Shown: positions 1 to 7,323 of the stretch, piece by piece | Layout of the letters: each line of letters begins with the position of its first letter | Numbering within the stretch: the first letter of the stretch is position 1 | Source of the DNA: Streptomyces sp. NBC_01446 | GTDB lineage: Bacteria; Actinomycetota; Actinomycetes; Streptomycetales; Streptomycetaceae | Assembly (NCBI RefSeq): GCF_026340095.1 | Contig: NZ_JAPEPO010000001.1 | Location: 310,001-374,000 of the forward strand | DNA length: 64,000 nt | Direction: 5' to 3' | Notes under the pieces: generated by a model | Seen by the model: only the letters and a program-made list of their open reading frames with translations | Databases searched by the model: none | Told to the model about the DNA's origin: nothing | Made by a program: the position numbers and the translations under genes

Positions 1-315
1 CGAGAGCCAGCGGGCGACGATGCCGAGGCCCGCCTCCGCGAGGGCGATGACGGCGATGAGGAGGGCGAGGCGGATGACGGTGCCCTCGTCCTTGCCGGCG
101 ACGATGGTGTTGACGACGTGCCCCGCGAGGACCGGGGTCGCCACGGCGGTCAGCGCGGTGACCACGCTCAGGACGACGAACTGGGCGATCCGGCGCCGGT
201 GCGGACGCGCGAAGGCGGCGATGCGGCGCAGGGTGGCGGGGGCGAAAGGTCGGGTGTCCTGCTGGGCGTTCATGACGCTGTGCAGCTGCGTCCACGCCGT
301 GGTCTCCATGCTCAT
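1..315 (-). CDS. ABC exporter, N-terminal part of the membrane domain (runs off the left edge)
   Basis: Only the first 105 codons are in the window. After a hydrophilic head (about residues 1-35) there are two hydrophobic stretches around residues 40-65 and 80-100, the pattern of the first two helices of a type-IV ABC exporter half-transporter whose ATPase domain would follow to the left. An ATG at 315 is chosen because a promoter -10 box ends 7 bases before it; the in-frame ATG at 309 is an alternative. Substrate cannot be told. The MerR/SoxR-like operator in front suggests induction by a drug or redox-active compound (inference). Confidence 0.8.
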   Translation of the reverse strand, partial: MSMETTAWTQLHSVMNAQQDTRPFAPATLRRIAAFARPHRRRIAQFVVLSVVTALTAVATPVLAGHVVNTIVAGKDEGTVIRLALLIAVIALAEAGLGIVARWLS

Positions 316-322
316 GAAGTAG

Positions 323-353
323 ACGGTAAGACCTAAAGCAAAGTTGAGGTCAA
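323..353 (-). promoter_or_regulatory. Promoter with MerR/SoxR-like operator in an over-long spacer
   Basis: On the minus strand TTGACC (348-353) and TACCGT (323-328) are separated by 19 bp, the lengthened spacer typical of MerR-family targets. The spacer holds an imperfect palindrome, GACCT-n-AA-6-TT-n-AGGTC (330-351), close to the SoxR box pattern CCTCAA-6-TTGAGG. The -10 box ends 7 bases before the ATG at 315, so the transcript is probably leaderless. No merR gene lies beside it, so the regulator must be encoded elsewhere. Confidence 0.55.
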
Positions 354-450
354 CCGAAGGGTTCAATTCGCGGTGGGGGGCGCCTGGGAGGGGCGCGGGC
401 GACGTGCCACGCTGGGCATCACCCAGCGACGATCACTCAGGAGGGTCCGG

Positions 451-1215
451 ATGCCGGTCCGCGTCGAGCGCCGAGGGCATGTCACCACGGTCGTACTGTC
501 CCGCCCCGAGGTCCGCAACGCGGTCGACGGGCCCACGGCGGCCGAGCTGGCCGCCGCCTTCAAGGAGTTCGACGCCGACGCATCCGCACGCGTAGCGGTG
601 CTCTGGGGCGAAGGAGGCACGTTCTGCGCGGGCGCCGACCTCAAGGCCATCGGCACTGAGCGCGGCAACCGGGTCGCCGAGGAGGGCGACGGGCCGATGG
701 GCCCGACCCGCCTGCGGCTGTCCAAGCCGGTGATCGCCGCCGTGAGCGGGCACGCGGTGGCCGGGGGTCTCGAACTGGCGCTCTGGTGCGATCTGCGGGT
801 CGCCGAGGAGGACGCCGTGTTCGGGGTGTTCTGCCGGCGCTGGGGTGTGCCCCTCATCGACGGCGGCACGGTGCGGCTGCCGCGGCTCATCGGCGAGAGC
901 CGCGCCATGGACCTGATCCTGACGGGCCGCCCGGTGCCCGCCCCGGAGGCGTACGCGATGGGGCTCGCCAACCGCCTTGTGCCGCCCGGCCGGGCGCGTG
1001 CCGAGGCGGAGGAGCTCGCTGAGCAGATCGCGGGCTTCCCGCAGGCCTGTATGCGCGGCGACCGCGCCTCCGTTCTGGACCAGGCGGGCCAGGGCGAGGA
1101 GGCGGCCATGGCGGGTGAACTGCGCTACGGAACAGCCGTGCTGGAGGAGAGCCTGAAGGGGGCCGCGCGGTTCGCGTCGGGGGCGGGGCGGCACGGGTCG
1201 TTCACCGACACGTGA
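451..1215 (+). CDS. Enoyl-CoA hydratase/isomerase family protein
   Basis: The 254-residue protein has the crotonase fold hallmarks: FCAGADLKAI near residue 60 (first oxyanion-hole segment) and SGHAVAGGLELAL near residue 105 (second). The position of the usual second catalytic glutamate reads as a DGGTVRLPRL segment, so the exact reaction (hydration, isomerisation or hydrolysis of a CoA thioester) cannot be assigned. ATG 451 is preceded by AGGAGGG (439-445) at good spacing; an upstream in-frame ATG at 373 has no ribosome site. It stands alone and is not in an obvious fatty-acid operon. Confidence 0.88.
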   Translation: MPVRVERRGHVTTVVLSRPEVRNAVDGPTAAELAAAFKEFDADASARVAVLWGEGGTFCAGADLKAIGTERGNRVAEEGDGPMGPTRLRLSKPVIAAVSGHAVAGGLELALWCDLRVAEEDAVFGVFCRRWGVPLIDGGTVRLPRLIGESRAMDLILTGRPVPAPEAYAMGLANRLVPPGRARAEAEELAEQIAGFPQACMRGDRASVLDQAGQGEEAAMAGELRYGTAVLEESLKGAARFASGAGRHGSFTDT

Positions 1216-1245
1216 CCCGGCGCCGCGCCCGCCCCCGGCGAACGG

Positions 1246-1389
1246 TCAGTCGGAGGTGTGCAGCGGGACCGTCAGCTGAGTCAACTCGGACAGATTGAGG
1301 TCCCAGTGGGTGTGCCCGGAGAAGAGGAACACGTCCTTGTGGCGGCCCAGGATCGACAGGAGCCGGTCGGGCTGGAGGTAGTCGCTCAT
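1246..1389 (-). pseudogene. 3' remnant of a calcineurin-like metallophosphoesterase
   Basis: The reading frame encodes about 47 residues including the SGHTHWDLN motif, the C-terminal GHxH metal-binding signature of calcineurin-like phosphoesterases, and ends in a normal stop. Everything upstream is missing: the TnpB element ends at 1390, directly before the ATG-like codon at 1389, and no matching 5' part lies on the far side of the element. This is a truncated gene, not a small one. Confidence 0.75.
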
Positions 1390-1540
1390 TTGAAGTGCTC
1401 TCCCGGTGAAGCCGGGAGATTCCTGCCTACCTTGCGGTGGCGGGCTTGACGCGACGAGCGCGCCTTGCGACTGCCCTCCCGGCAGCCGGGATGAGCGCGC
1501 GGCCCATCCGGTAGAGGTGCAAGATGTTCCGGGCGGCGTT
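1370..1540 (-). ncRNA. Predicted omega-RNA (reRNA) of the first TnpB, with guide
   Basis: In characterised IS605 elements the guide RNA is made from the 3' end of tnpB and the right end, and the guide begins straight after a conserved TTCAA. Here the hairpin CTCCCGG/CCGGGAG (1400-1406 with 1412-1418) is followed by GAGCACTTCAA, and the guide would read ATGAGCGACTACCTCC and onward (minus strand from 1389), i.e. the phosphoesterase remnant. The 5' limit is approximate. Confidence 0.5.
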
Positions 1541-2770
1541 CCAGTCGGCGTTCGCCTCGAAGCCGCAGTCGGGGTTCTTGCACACGAACGTGGCCTGGTC
1601 CTCCCGGCTGCCAGGCGTGGTGACACCACAGGCCGAGCAGCGCTGGGAGGTGCCGGGGGCGGGAACCTTGTGCAGGGTGCCGCCCTGGCGGGCGGTCTTG
1701 TACGTCAGCATCGCGATCGTCCGGCCCCAAGCCTCTTGGGAGATGGAGCGGTTCAGCCCTGACTTCTGCTTGACGTTCTTCCCTGGTTCCTCGACGGTTC
1801 CCTGAGCGGACTTGACCATGTTCGCGATGGTGAGCTGTTCGACCACGACCGTGCCGTACTGCCGGGCGATTGCTGTGGTGGTCTTGTGCTGCCAGTCAGT
1901 CGCCCGACGCGTGGCTTTGGCGCGGAGCTGCTTGATCTGGTCGTAGGTGCGATGCAGGCGGCGGCTGGCCCTCTCACCGGGCTTGCGGTGCAGCTTGCGC
2001 CAGGCGGCTCGCTGCTCCAAGCGCAGGAGCTTGGCTTTCTCCTGGGGACTGAGCCACTTGTCCCGGTCGGCTGTGCCGTCCGGGAGCCGGGGCGGACGTC
2101 CGTGGTTGTGGTGGTTGCCATCGGAGAGTGCGAGGGGGAGGTTGACACCGGCGTCAATGCCGACCTCAGGCCCCTGGTGGGGCTCGGACGCGACCTCCAA
2201 GGTCTGGACGCGGAAGGCGATGTGCCAGCCGAGCGCATCCTTGACCAGTCGGGCCCCGGTGATCCGGTTGTCGCCGTCGGCGTTCTTGCCCACGGGCAGG
2301 TCTTTGGTCCAACGGAAGCGGACCCGTCCGACCTTGGGAATGCTGACCATGCCCCACCGGCGGTGCACACGCTTGATCTGGAGATCACGGCCCTGCGGAA
2401 TGTCCACACTCATCACCGACCGGAACCGGCCCTTGAACGTAGGCGCATCAGCACGGCCGTCCCAGCAGTTCTTCCAGGCCTGGAAGTACGTCTTCAGCAC
2501 AGCCTGCGCGGCCTGCGCCGGGAGCACAGCAAGGAACTCGACGTCCTTGCGGGCCTGCCTGATCACGGCATCCGCGTTCGCCAGAGTCCGCTTCTCCTTG
2601 GGCATCATCTGCCACCAGGCATGCAGGCAGTTCCACATGGTGCGGGCAGCGTGCGCCTGATCGTCAGCCTTGAACGCCAGGGCAGGGGGCAGGGCCAGTC
2701 GGGCACGATGGCCGAACTGCCGTCTCTCCAGCCCGTGTTCACTCACAGCAACCAGCCTAATGCAGTTGGT
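1390..2770 (-). mobile_element. IS200/IS605-type element, tnpB only
   Basis: The element carries an intact tnpB and no tnpA. Its right end (low coordinate) is defined by an 8-bp hairpin at 1399-1419 followed by GCACTTCAA ending at 1390, the same end as the second copy at 46516. The left end is less certain, placed within about 25 bp upstream of the tnpB start at 2746. Without tnpA it would need a transposase in trans. Confidence 0.7.
1427..2746 (-). CDS. tnpB: RNA-guided nuclease TnpB (IS605 OrfB family)
   Basis: The 439-residue protein has an intact RuvC core: Asp198 in EVGIDAG, Glu302 in VVVEQLTI and Asp400 in NADWNAARN. A four-cysteine zinc finger (CSAC at 369-372, CKNPDC at 388-393) sits between the second and third motifs. 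The start is GTG 2746. It is about 80% identical by eye to the copy at 45157. TnpB cuts DNA matching its omega-RNA guide and helps the element persist at its site; nothing here suggests loss of activity. Confidence 0.92.
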   Translation of the reverse strand: MSEHGLERRQFGHRARLALPPALAFKADDQAHAARTMWNCLHAWWQMMPKEKRTLANADAVIRQARKDVEFLAVLPAQAAQAVLKTYFQAWKNCWDGRADAPTFKGRFRSVMSVDIPQGRDLQIKRVHRRWGMVSIPKVGRVRFRWTKDLPVGKNADGDNRITGARLVKDALGWHIAFRVQTLEVASEPHQGPEVGIDAGVNLPLALSDGNHHNHGRPPRLPDGTADRDKWLSPQEKAKLLRLEQRAAWRKLHRKPGERASRRLHRTYDQIKQLRAKATRRATDWQHKTTTAIARQYGTVVVEQLTIANMVKSAQGTVEEPGKNVKQKSGLNRSISQEAWGRTIAMLTYKTARQGGTLHKVPAPGTSQRCSACGVTTPGSREDQATFVCKNPDCGFEANADWNAARNILHLYRMGRALIPAAGRAVARRARRVKPATAR

Positions 2771-2821
2771 TTATGTCGCCGCGATGGGGCCCGAATCCGG
2801 ACGTGCGCACGACGACAGGGC

Positions 2822-3742
2822 CTAACCCAGTTCGAGCGTCGTGACACCGAAGACGCGCTCCTCGGCGAACGGCCGGACGGGGCCGGTGTACATGCGGGCC
2901 GTGGCGAACCCGGGGGTCAGGCCGTACGCCTCGGCGAGTGCCACGGCGGCCGGGTTGGATTCGGGCACGTCCACGGCGACCGGGGCCCGGCCGACCGTGG
3001 CGAGCAGGGCGTCGAACAGCGCGCGGGCGCCCTGCGGGGTGTCCGCGAACAACGGACCGACGCGGAAGGTCTCGCGGCCCGGGCGGATGACGCCGTAGCC
3101 GGTGACGCGGCCGTCGACGACGCGGGCGAGCGCGCGATGCCCGTCACCGGCGAGCCAGGAGGCGAGGAAGCGGGGGCGCTCCGCGGGGTAGCAGGCACTG
3201 TCGTACAGGGCAATGGACTTGAGGCCGCCCGCCTCGGAGACAGGAATGACGGTGCCGGGTGCGGGGTCGCCTTCGGCCGGTCGCGGGGCCTGCGGTACGC
3301 CTGCGTAACGGACGGTCGTGTGCGCGAGCTCGAAGCCGGACTTGCGGTAGTTGTCCTGCTGGGCGGGGACGCCGTCCAGGCCGACCGTCCTGCCGCCCGC
3401 GTGTGCGAGGCCCGCCTTCCAGGTGGCGATTCCGTAGCCGCGGCCGCGCAGGTCGGACCGTACGAGGTAGAAGCCGAGGAAGGCGTAGTCGTCGCCGTAG
3501 TTGACCACGGAGATCGCGGAGACCGGCTCGCCGTCGATCCGGCCGATGAAGAAGCCGTCGGGATCCTGGGCGAAGAAGCTGCGGGCGTCGGCGAGGCCCG
3601 GGTTCCAGCCCTCTTCCGCCGCCCAGCCGCTGATGACGGCCCAGTCGTCGAGCGTGGCCCGGGTGATGTCGAGCCGCTCGGGCACCTCGGGGGTGCCGGC
3701 GGTCCGGTGGTTGCCGGAGGTGTGGGGGTCCGGTCGCGTCAT
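2822..3742 (-). CDS. GNAT-family N-acetyltransferase with second acyltransferase-like domain
   Basis: The 306-residue protein has an N-terminal GNAT domain (about residues 20-145) with the acetyl-CoA-binding segment LVRSDLRGRGYGIATWKAG. It is followed by a C-terminal half (about 160-300) resembling the YitH-type second domain that often accompanies it. The start at 3742 is chosen because GGAGAGG lies just upstream; an in-frame start further upstream has no ribosome site. Substrate is unknown. The gene is divergent from the methyltransferase remnant at 3896. Confidence 0.82.
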   Translation of the reverse strand: MTRPDPHTSGNHRTAGTPEVPERLDITRATLDDWAVISGWAAEEGWNPGLADARSFFAQDPDGFFIGRIDGEPVSAISVVNYGDDYAFLGFYLVRSDLRGRGYGIATWKAGLAHAGGRTVGLDGVPAQQDNYRKSGFELAHTTVRYAGVPQAPRPAEGDPAPGTVIPVSEAGGLKSIALYDSACYPAERPRFLASWLAGDGHRALARVVDGRVTGYGVIRPGRETFRVGPLFADTPQGARALFDALLATVGRAPVAVDVPESNPAAVALAEAYGLTPGFATARMYTGPVRPFAEERVFGVTTLELG

Positions 3743-3895
3743 CGTCGCCTCTCCGTTCCTGCGCGGCGCACCCTGGCCCGCCGCCTTGATCCCTGCCGGG
3801 CCCATCCTTCCCGATCGCCTCCCTCCGCCGCGACCACTGAGGCACGATGATCGGGCACCTGACCGAACTGAGCTGCTTCACAAGGGAGTTGCCGC

Positions 3896-4045
3896 ATGGG
3901 GGAGATCCCGCCGCCGTCCGTCGACCGGATCGACACCAGCAAGCCGCATCCCGCACGGGTCTACGACTGGTCGGAGCTCGGCGTGGACGAAGTCAGGAAC
4001 GGTTCACCGGTGCCGCTGTACGCGGGGGTGGCGCGCAAGCCGTGA
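3896..4045 (+). pseudogene. Internally deleted DUF574-type SAM-dependent methyltransferase, frame preserved
   Basis: The first ~26 codons match the start of Streptomyces DUF574 methyltransferases (an IDTSKPHPARVYDW segment). The last ~20 match their C-terminus (a PVPLYAGVARKP ending). Full members are about 260-280 residues; this one is 49, so the entire Rossmann methyltransferase core is gone. The join is in frame and a ribosome site (AAGGGAG) precedes the ATG, so a short peptide could still be made, but it cannot be an enzyme. Confidence 0.72.
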
Positions 4046-4079
4046 CCCTGGGCCGCCCCCAACAATCTTTATGGTCACC

Positions 4080-4108
4080 TTGACTATATTCACGGTGCGT
4101 CATATCGT
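4080..4108 (+). promoter_or_regulatory. Promoter of the SPFH operon
   Basis: TTGACT (4080-4085), a 17-bp spacer and TATCGT (4103-4108) make a near-consensus vegetative promoter about 33 bases before the ATG at 4142. An AGGGGG ribosome site lies between, so the leader is short. Confidence 0.6.
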
Positions 4109-4141
4109 CGCCATGACGAAAACAATCAGGGGGTTCCCGTC

Positions 4142-5152
4142 ATGGCCGACATCAAGCGACGCTTCGGACTGCACCACCTGCGCTCCGCGCCCACCGCCCA
4201 CATCCGCCACCAGAAGCGCGGCGCGCCCGCCCACGACGGCACGGGTCTGAGCTTCTGGTTCCGGGCGCTGAGCGCGGCGCTGTCCGAAGTACCCGTGGAC
4301 GACCGGGAGTTGGCTGTCACGTTCCATGCGCGGACCGCCGACTTCCAGGACGTCGCCGTGCAGGCCTCGGTGACGTACCGGATCAGCGACCCCGCGCTCG
4401 CCGCCGCCCGGCTCGACTTCTCGCTCGACCCGGACACCGGCGCCTGGCGCGGCACGCCCCTGGAGCAGTTGTCCGCGCTGCTCACGGAGACGGCGCAGCA
4501 GCACGCGCTGGACGTCCTGGCGCGCACCCCGCTCGCGGAGGCCCTCGCCGACGGTGTGACGGCGGTGCGCGAACGGGTCGCGGCGGGTCTCGCCGCCGAG
4601 CCCCGGCTGCCCGCCACCGGCGTGGAGGTAGTCACCGTGCGCGTCGTGGCGCTGCGCCCCGAGCCCGAGGTGGAGCGGGCGCTGCGCACGCCGGCCCGGG
4701 AGCGGATCCAGCAGGAGGCGGACCGGGCGACGTACGAGCGGCGGGCGGTGGCGGTCGAGCGGGAGCGCGCCATCGCCGAGAACGAGCTGGGCAGCCGCAT
4801 CGAACTGGCGCGGCAGGAAGAGCAGTTGGTGCAGCAGCGCGGCACGAACGCGCGCCGCGAGGCCGAGGAGAACGCGGCGGCGGACGCGGTACGCGCCGAG
4901 GCGGAGGCCGCGCGGGCGGTGCGCCTGGCCGGCGGCGAGGCGGAGGCGGCACGCGCGGTCGGCGAGGCGCGGGCGCACGCGCAGGAGGCGTGGCTGCGGG
5001 TCCACTCCGAGGTCGACGCCGCGACCCTGCACGCGCTCGCCGCCACACAACTGGCACAGAACGTGCCGCGGATCGAGAACCTGACCCTCTCCCCCGACGT
5101 GCTCACGGGCCTGCTCGCCCGGCTCGGCCACGACCGGGGTGAGCGATCGTGA
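4142..5152 (+). CDS. SPFH/band-7 domain protein
   Basis: The 336-residue protein has a band-7/SPFH domain at about residues 30-185 (FQDVAVQASVTYRISDP is the typical beta strand segment). A long Glu/Ala/Arg-rich coiled coil follows (about 185-300), as in flotillin- and prohibitin-like scaffolds. No clear N-terminal membrane anchor is seen, so it may be peripheral or cytosolic. The next gene starts with GTGA across this gene's stop, so the two products are made together and may act together. Confidence 0.85.
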   Translation: MADIKRRFGLHHLRSAPTAHIRHQKRGAPAHDGTGLSFWFRALSAALSEVPVDDRELAVTFHARTADFQDVAVQASVTYRISDPALAAARLDFSLDPDTGAWRGTPLEQLSALLTETAQQHALDVLARTPLAEALADGVTAVRERVAAGLAAEPRLPATGVEVVTVRVVALRPEPEVERALRTPARERIQQEADRATYERRAVAVERERAIAENELGSRIELARQEEQLVQQRGTNARREAEENAAADAVRAEAEAARAVRLAGGEAEAARAVGEARAHAQEAWLRVHSEVDAATLHALAATQLAQNVPRIENLTLSPDVLTGLLARLGHDRGERS

Positions 5153-6048
5153 CGCTCGCCCCGCGTGCCGTACTCGTCCACCGGACCACGGAGTACGAGG
5201 AGTTGCTGGCCCGGCACGGCACGCACGGCCAGGCCGCCTTCTTCCTCTCCTCGCGCGGGCGCTCCGTCGAGGAGGTGGCCGAGCGCCATCACCGTACGGC
5301 GCGCGCCCTCGCGGAGGTCGCGGCGGCCGTGCCGCTGTCGTGGCGCAGGACCCGTCTCGAGCGGGCGGATCTGGACCGGTTCCTGTTCGGCCCGGAGGAC
5401 GTGGTGATCGTCGTGGGGCAGGACGGTCTGGTCGCGAACGCGGCCAAGTATCTGTCGGGGCAGCCGGTCGTCGGCATCGACGCGGATCCGGGGCGCAATC
5501 CGGGGGTTCTGGTGCGGCACCGAGCGGCCGACGCGGCGAAACTGCTGCCGGCCGCCGTTTCCGGCCGGGCATCCGCCGACGAACTCACCATGGTGGAGGC
5601 GGTCGCCGACGACACACAGCGGATTCTCGCGCTCAACGAGATCTACCTCGGTCCGCCGTCGCACCAGACGGCGCGCTACCGGATCGGTCCCGACGACGAC
5701 ACGCACGCGGCCGAGCCCCAGGCCTCCTCAGGCGTCCTGGTCGGCACCGGGACCGGCGCCACCGGCTGGCTGCGTTCACTGTGGCAGCAGCACGCGAGCA
5801 CGCTGCCGCTGCCGGGCCCGGCGGAGCCCCGGCTGCTCTGGTTCGTGCGGGAGGCCTGGCCCTCCCCCGCCACCGGGACGTCCCAGGTGGAGGGCTCCCT
5901 CGGCCCCGCCGACCGCCTGCGCGTCACGGTCGAGTCCGACCGCCTGGTCGCCTTCGGCGACGGCGTGGAGAGCGACGCGCTGGAACTGACCTGGGGTCAG
6001 ACGGTGCGCGTGGGACGGGCCCGGGAACGGCTGCGGCTGGTGGCCTGA
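5149..6048 (+). CDS. NAD-kinase-like protein (degenerate active-site motif)
   Basis: The 299-residue protein resembles ATP-NAD kinases: a nucleotide-binding segment VVIVVGQDGLVANAAKYL at about residues 84-101 and a distal VGTGTGATGW motif at about 200-210 where the family has TPTGSTAY. The family's GGDGT motif is changed to GQDGL, so catalysis is doubtful, and phosphorylation of another substrate is possible. GTG 5149 overlaps the SPFH stop (GTGA), giving translational coupling. Confidence 0.75.
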   Translation: MTLAPRAVLVHRTTEYEELLARHGTHGQAAFFLSSRGRSVEEVAERHHRTARALAEVAAAVPLSWRRTRLERADLDRFLFGPEDVVIVVGQDGLVANAAKYLSGQPVVGIDADPGRNPGVLVRHRAADAAKLLPAAVSGRASADELTMVEAVADDTQRILALNEIYLGPPSHQTARYRIGPDDDTHAAEPQASSGVLVGTGTGATGWLRSLWQQHASTLPLPGPAEPRLLWFVREAWPSPATGTSQVEGSLGPADRLRVTVESDRLVAFGDGVESDALELTWGQTVRVGRARERLRLVA

Positions 6049-6064
6049 CGTCAGATCAGGCGTC

Positions 6065-6976
6065 CTATTCCGGCGGCGTCGGGGTGTCGTGGCTGTGGTA
6101 CATCGCCTGGATGTCCAGCTCCAGCTTCACCGTGGGACCGACCACGGCGATGCCGCGGGCCAGCATGCTCCGCCAGTCCAACGTGTAGTCCTCCCGGTGG
6201 AGTTCGGCCGTGGCGAGGGCCGCGCAGCGCAGCTCCTCCGCGTAACCGCCGTTGACCATGCCGAGATAGCCGGTGTCCAGCTCCACCGTGCGGCTGACGC
6301 CGTGCATGGTCAGCGCGCCCTGGATCGTCCACTTGGTGCCGCCGCGGTACAGGAAGCGGTCGGAGGAGAAGTGGATGTACGGGTAGCGCTCGACATCGAG
6401 GAAGTCGGCCGACCGCAGGTGGTTGTCCCGGGTCTTGTTGCCCGTCGTGATGCTCGCCGCGTCGATCCGCACCTCGACCCGCGAGTCCGCCATGTCGTTC
6501 GCGACCTGGATGCCGCCGTCGAAGCGGGTGAACCGGCCGTGGACGTGCGCCATGCCGACGTGCTTGGCGATGAACCGGATCGCGGTGTGCGGCGGGTCGA
6601 ACAGCCAGGTGCCGGGCTGCGGCAGCTCCGGCGGGCGCCCCATGTGCAGCTGCACCGAGGTCAGCGGGAGCGTCTCACCGGCGACGACGTCGACCGTCTG
6701 CTGGTGGGGCTGGAGTCCGTCGGCCGCGATCATGACGCCGTACCGGCCGGGCGGGAGCGTGAGGAAGACGAGGCCGTACGGGTCGCTGACCGCCTTCGCC
6801 ACGACGCGGCCGTTGTCGACCCGCGTCACCGTGATGTCCGCCCCCGACATCGGCTGCCCCATGGGGTCGGCCACCTCGCAGTGGAAGGCGCCGGCGCCGT
6901 GCGGCACGGGGTGCACCAGTCCTGCCCCGCGCGGGTCACGTCCGGACCGGCTCCTCCTGAACAGCGCGAGGGGCAT
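6065..6976 (-). CDS. YceI-family lipid-binding-type protein with N-terminal carboxypeptidase-regulatory-like domain
   Basis: The 303-residue protein has a CarboxypepD_reg-like beta-sandwich at about residues 30-105, then a YceI lipocalin-like domain (about 120-300) with WLFDPPHTAIRFIAKHVGMAH and FLDVERYPYIHF segments. YceI proteins bind polyisoprenoids or similar amphiphiles. No signal peptide is visible. The start at 6976 is supported by GGAAGGTG at good spacing; longer in-frame starts are not. It is convergent with the NAD-kinase-like gene, 16 bp apart. Confidence 0.86.
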   Translation of the reverse strand: MPLALFRRSRSGRDPRGAGLVHPVPHGAGAFHCEVADPMGQPMSGADITVTRVDNGRVVAKAVSDPYGLVFLTLPPGRYGVMIAADGLQPHQQTVDVVAGETLPLTSVQLHMGRPPELPQPGTWLFDPPHTAIRFIAKHVGMAHVHGRFTRFDGGIQVANDMADSRVEVRIDAASITTGNKTRDNHLRSADFLDVERYPYIHFSSDRFLYRGGTKWTIQGALTMHGVSRTVELDTGYLGMVNGGYAEELRCAALATAELHREDYTLDWRSMLARGIAVVGPTVKLELDIQAMYHSHDTPTPPE

Positions 6977-7284
6977 GCAGATCACCTTCCGACTCGGCCG
7001 CAGAAGCTCCGCAGCGGGCTCGCACATACGATCCCATGGCCGCGATCTCCGCTGATCAACGGCGCTAAGTGTTACCGGCGGCAACTGCATGGTGAATACA
7101 CGGGAATCCGACATTCCGCCGCCGGGGCGCCTCAGATTCCACACTTCCCTCACCTTTCGCCCACCACTCGCCCACGCCCCTGTCCCGCCGATTCCGTGCG
7201 TGCCGAGGGGAGGGCGGGCACGGGCGAACCACTGGGGCGCAGCGCTACTTCCGCGCCATATGTCTGCCGATCACGGGTCAACCG
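6977..7284. other. Intergenic region between divergent YceI and JmjC-like genes
   Basis: About 350 bases without a supported gene. An open frame starting at 7089 continues as an Arg/Pro-rich shadow of the downstream genes in another frame and has no ribosome site. I see the promoter listed at 7285 and no convincing promoter for the YceI gene, RNA gene or strong hairpin. Confidence 0.5.
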
Positions 7285-7314
7285 TTGACTCGCTCGATCG
7301 CGCTCTGACAGATT
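7285..7314 (+). promoter_or_regulatory. Promoter of the JmjC-like pair, probably leaderless
   Basis: TTGACT (7285-7290), an 18-bp spacer and CAGATT (7309-7314) precede the ATG at 7324 by 9 bases. There is no Shine-Dalgarno sequence in front of that ATG, so transcription probably starts at or next to it. Confidence 0.45.
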
Positions 7315-7323
7315 CTCGACGCC

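Noticed and set aside
1258..1762. Plus-strand frames antisense to tnpB and the phosphoesterase remnant
   Set aside because: No ribosome site or conserved motif; the minus-strand products are recognisable.
4113..4250. Short open frame from ATG 4113 just after the -10 box
   Set aside because: It overlaps the SPFH gene in another frame, its product is Pro/Ser/Ala-rich, and ATG 4142 has the ribosome site.
7089..7323. Possible small peptide gene (RiPP precursor) ahead of the JmjC-like pair
   Set aside because: The frame has no stop for hundreds of codons and no leader/core pattern or ribosome site. It is a shadow of the downstream gene.
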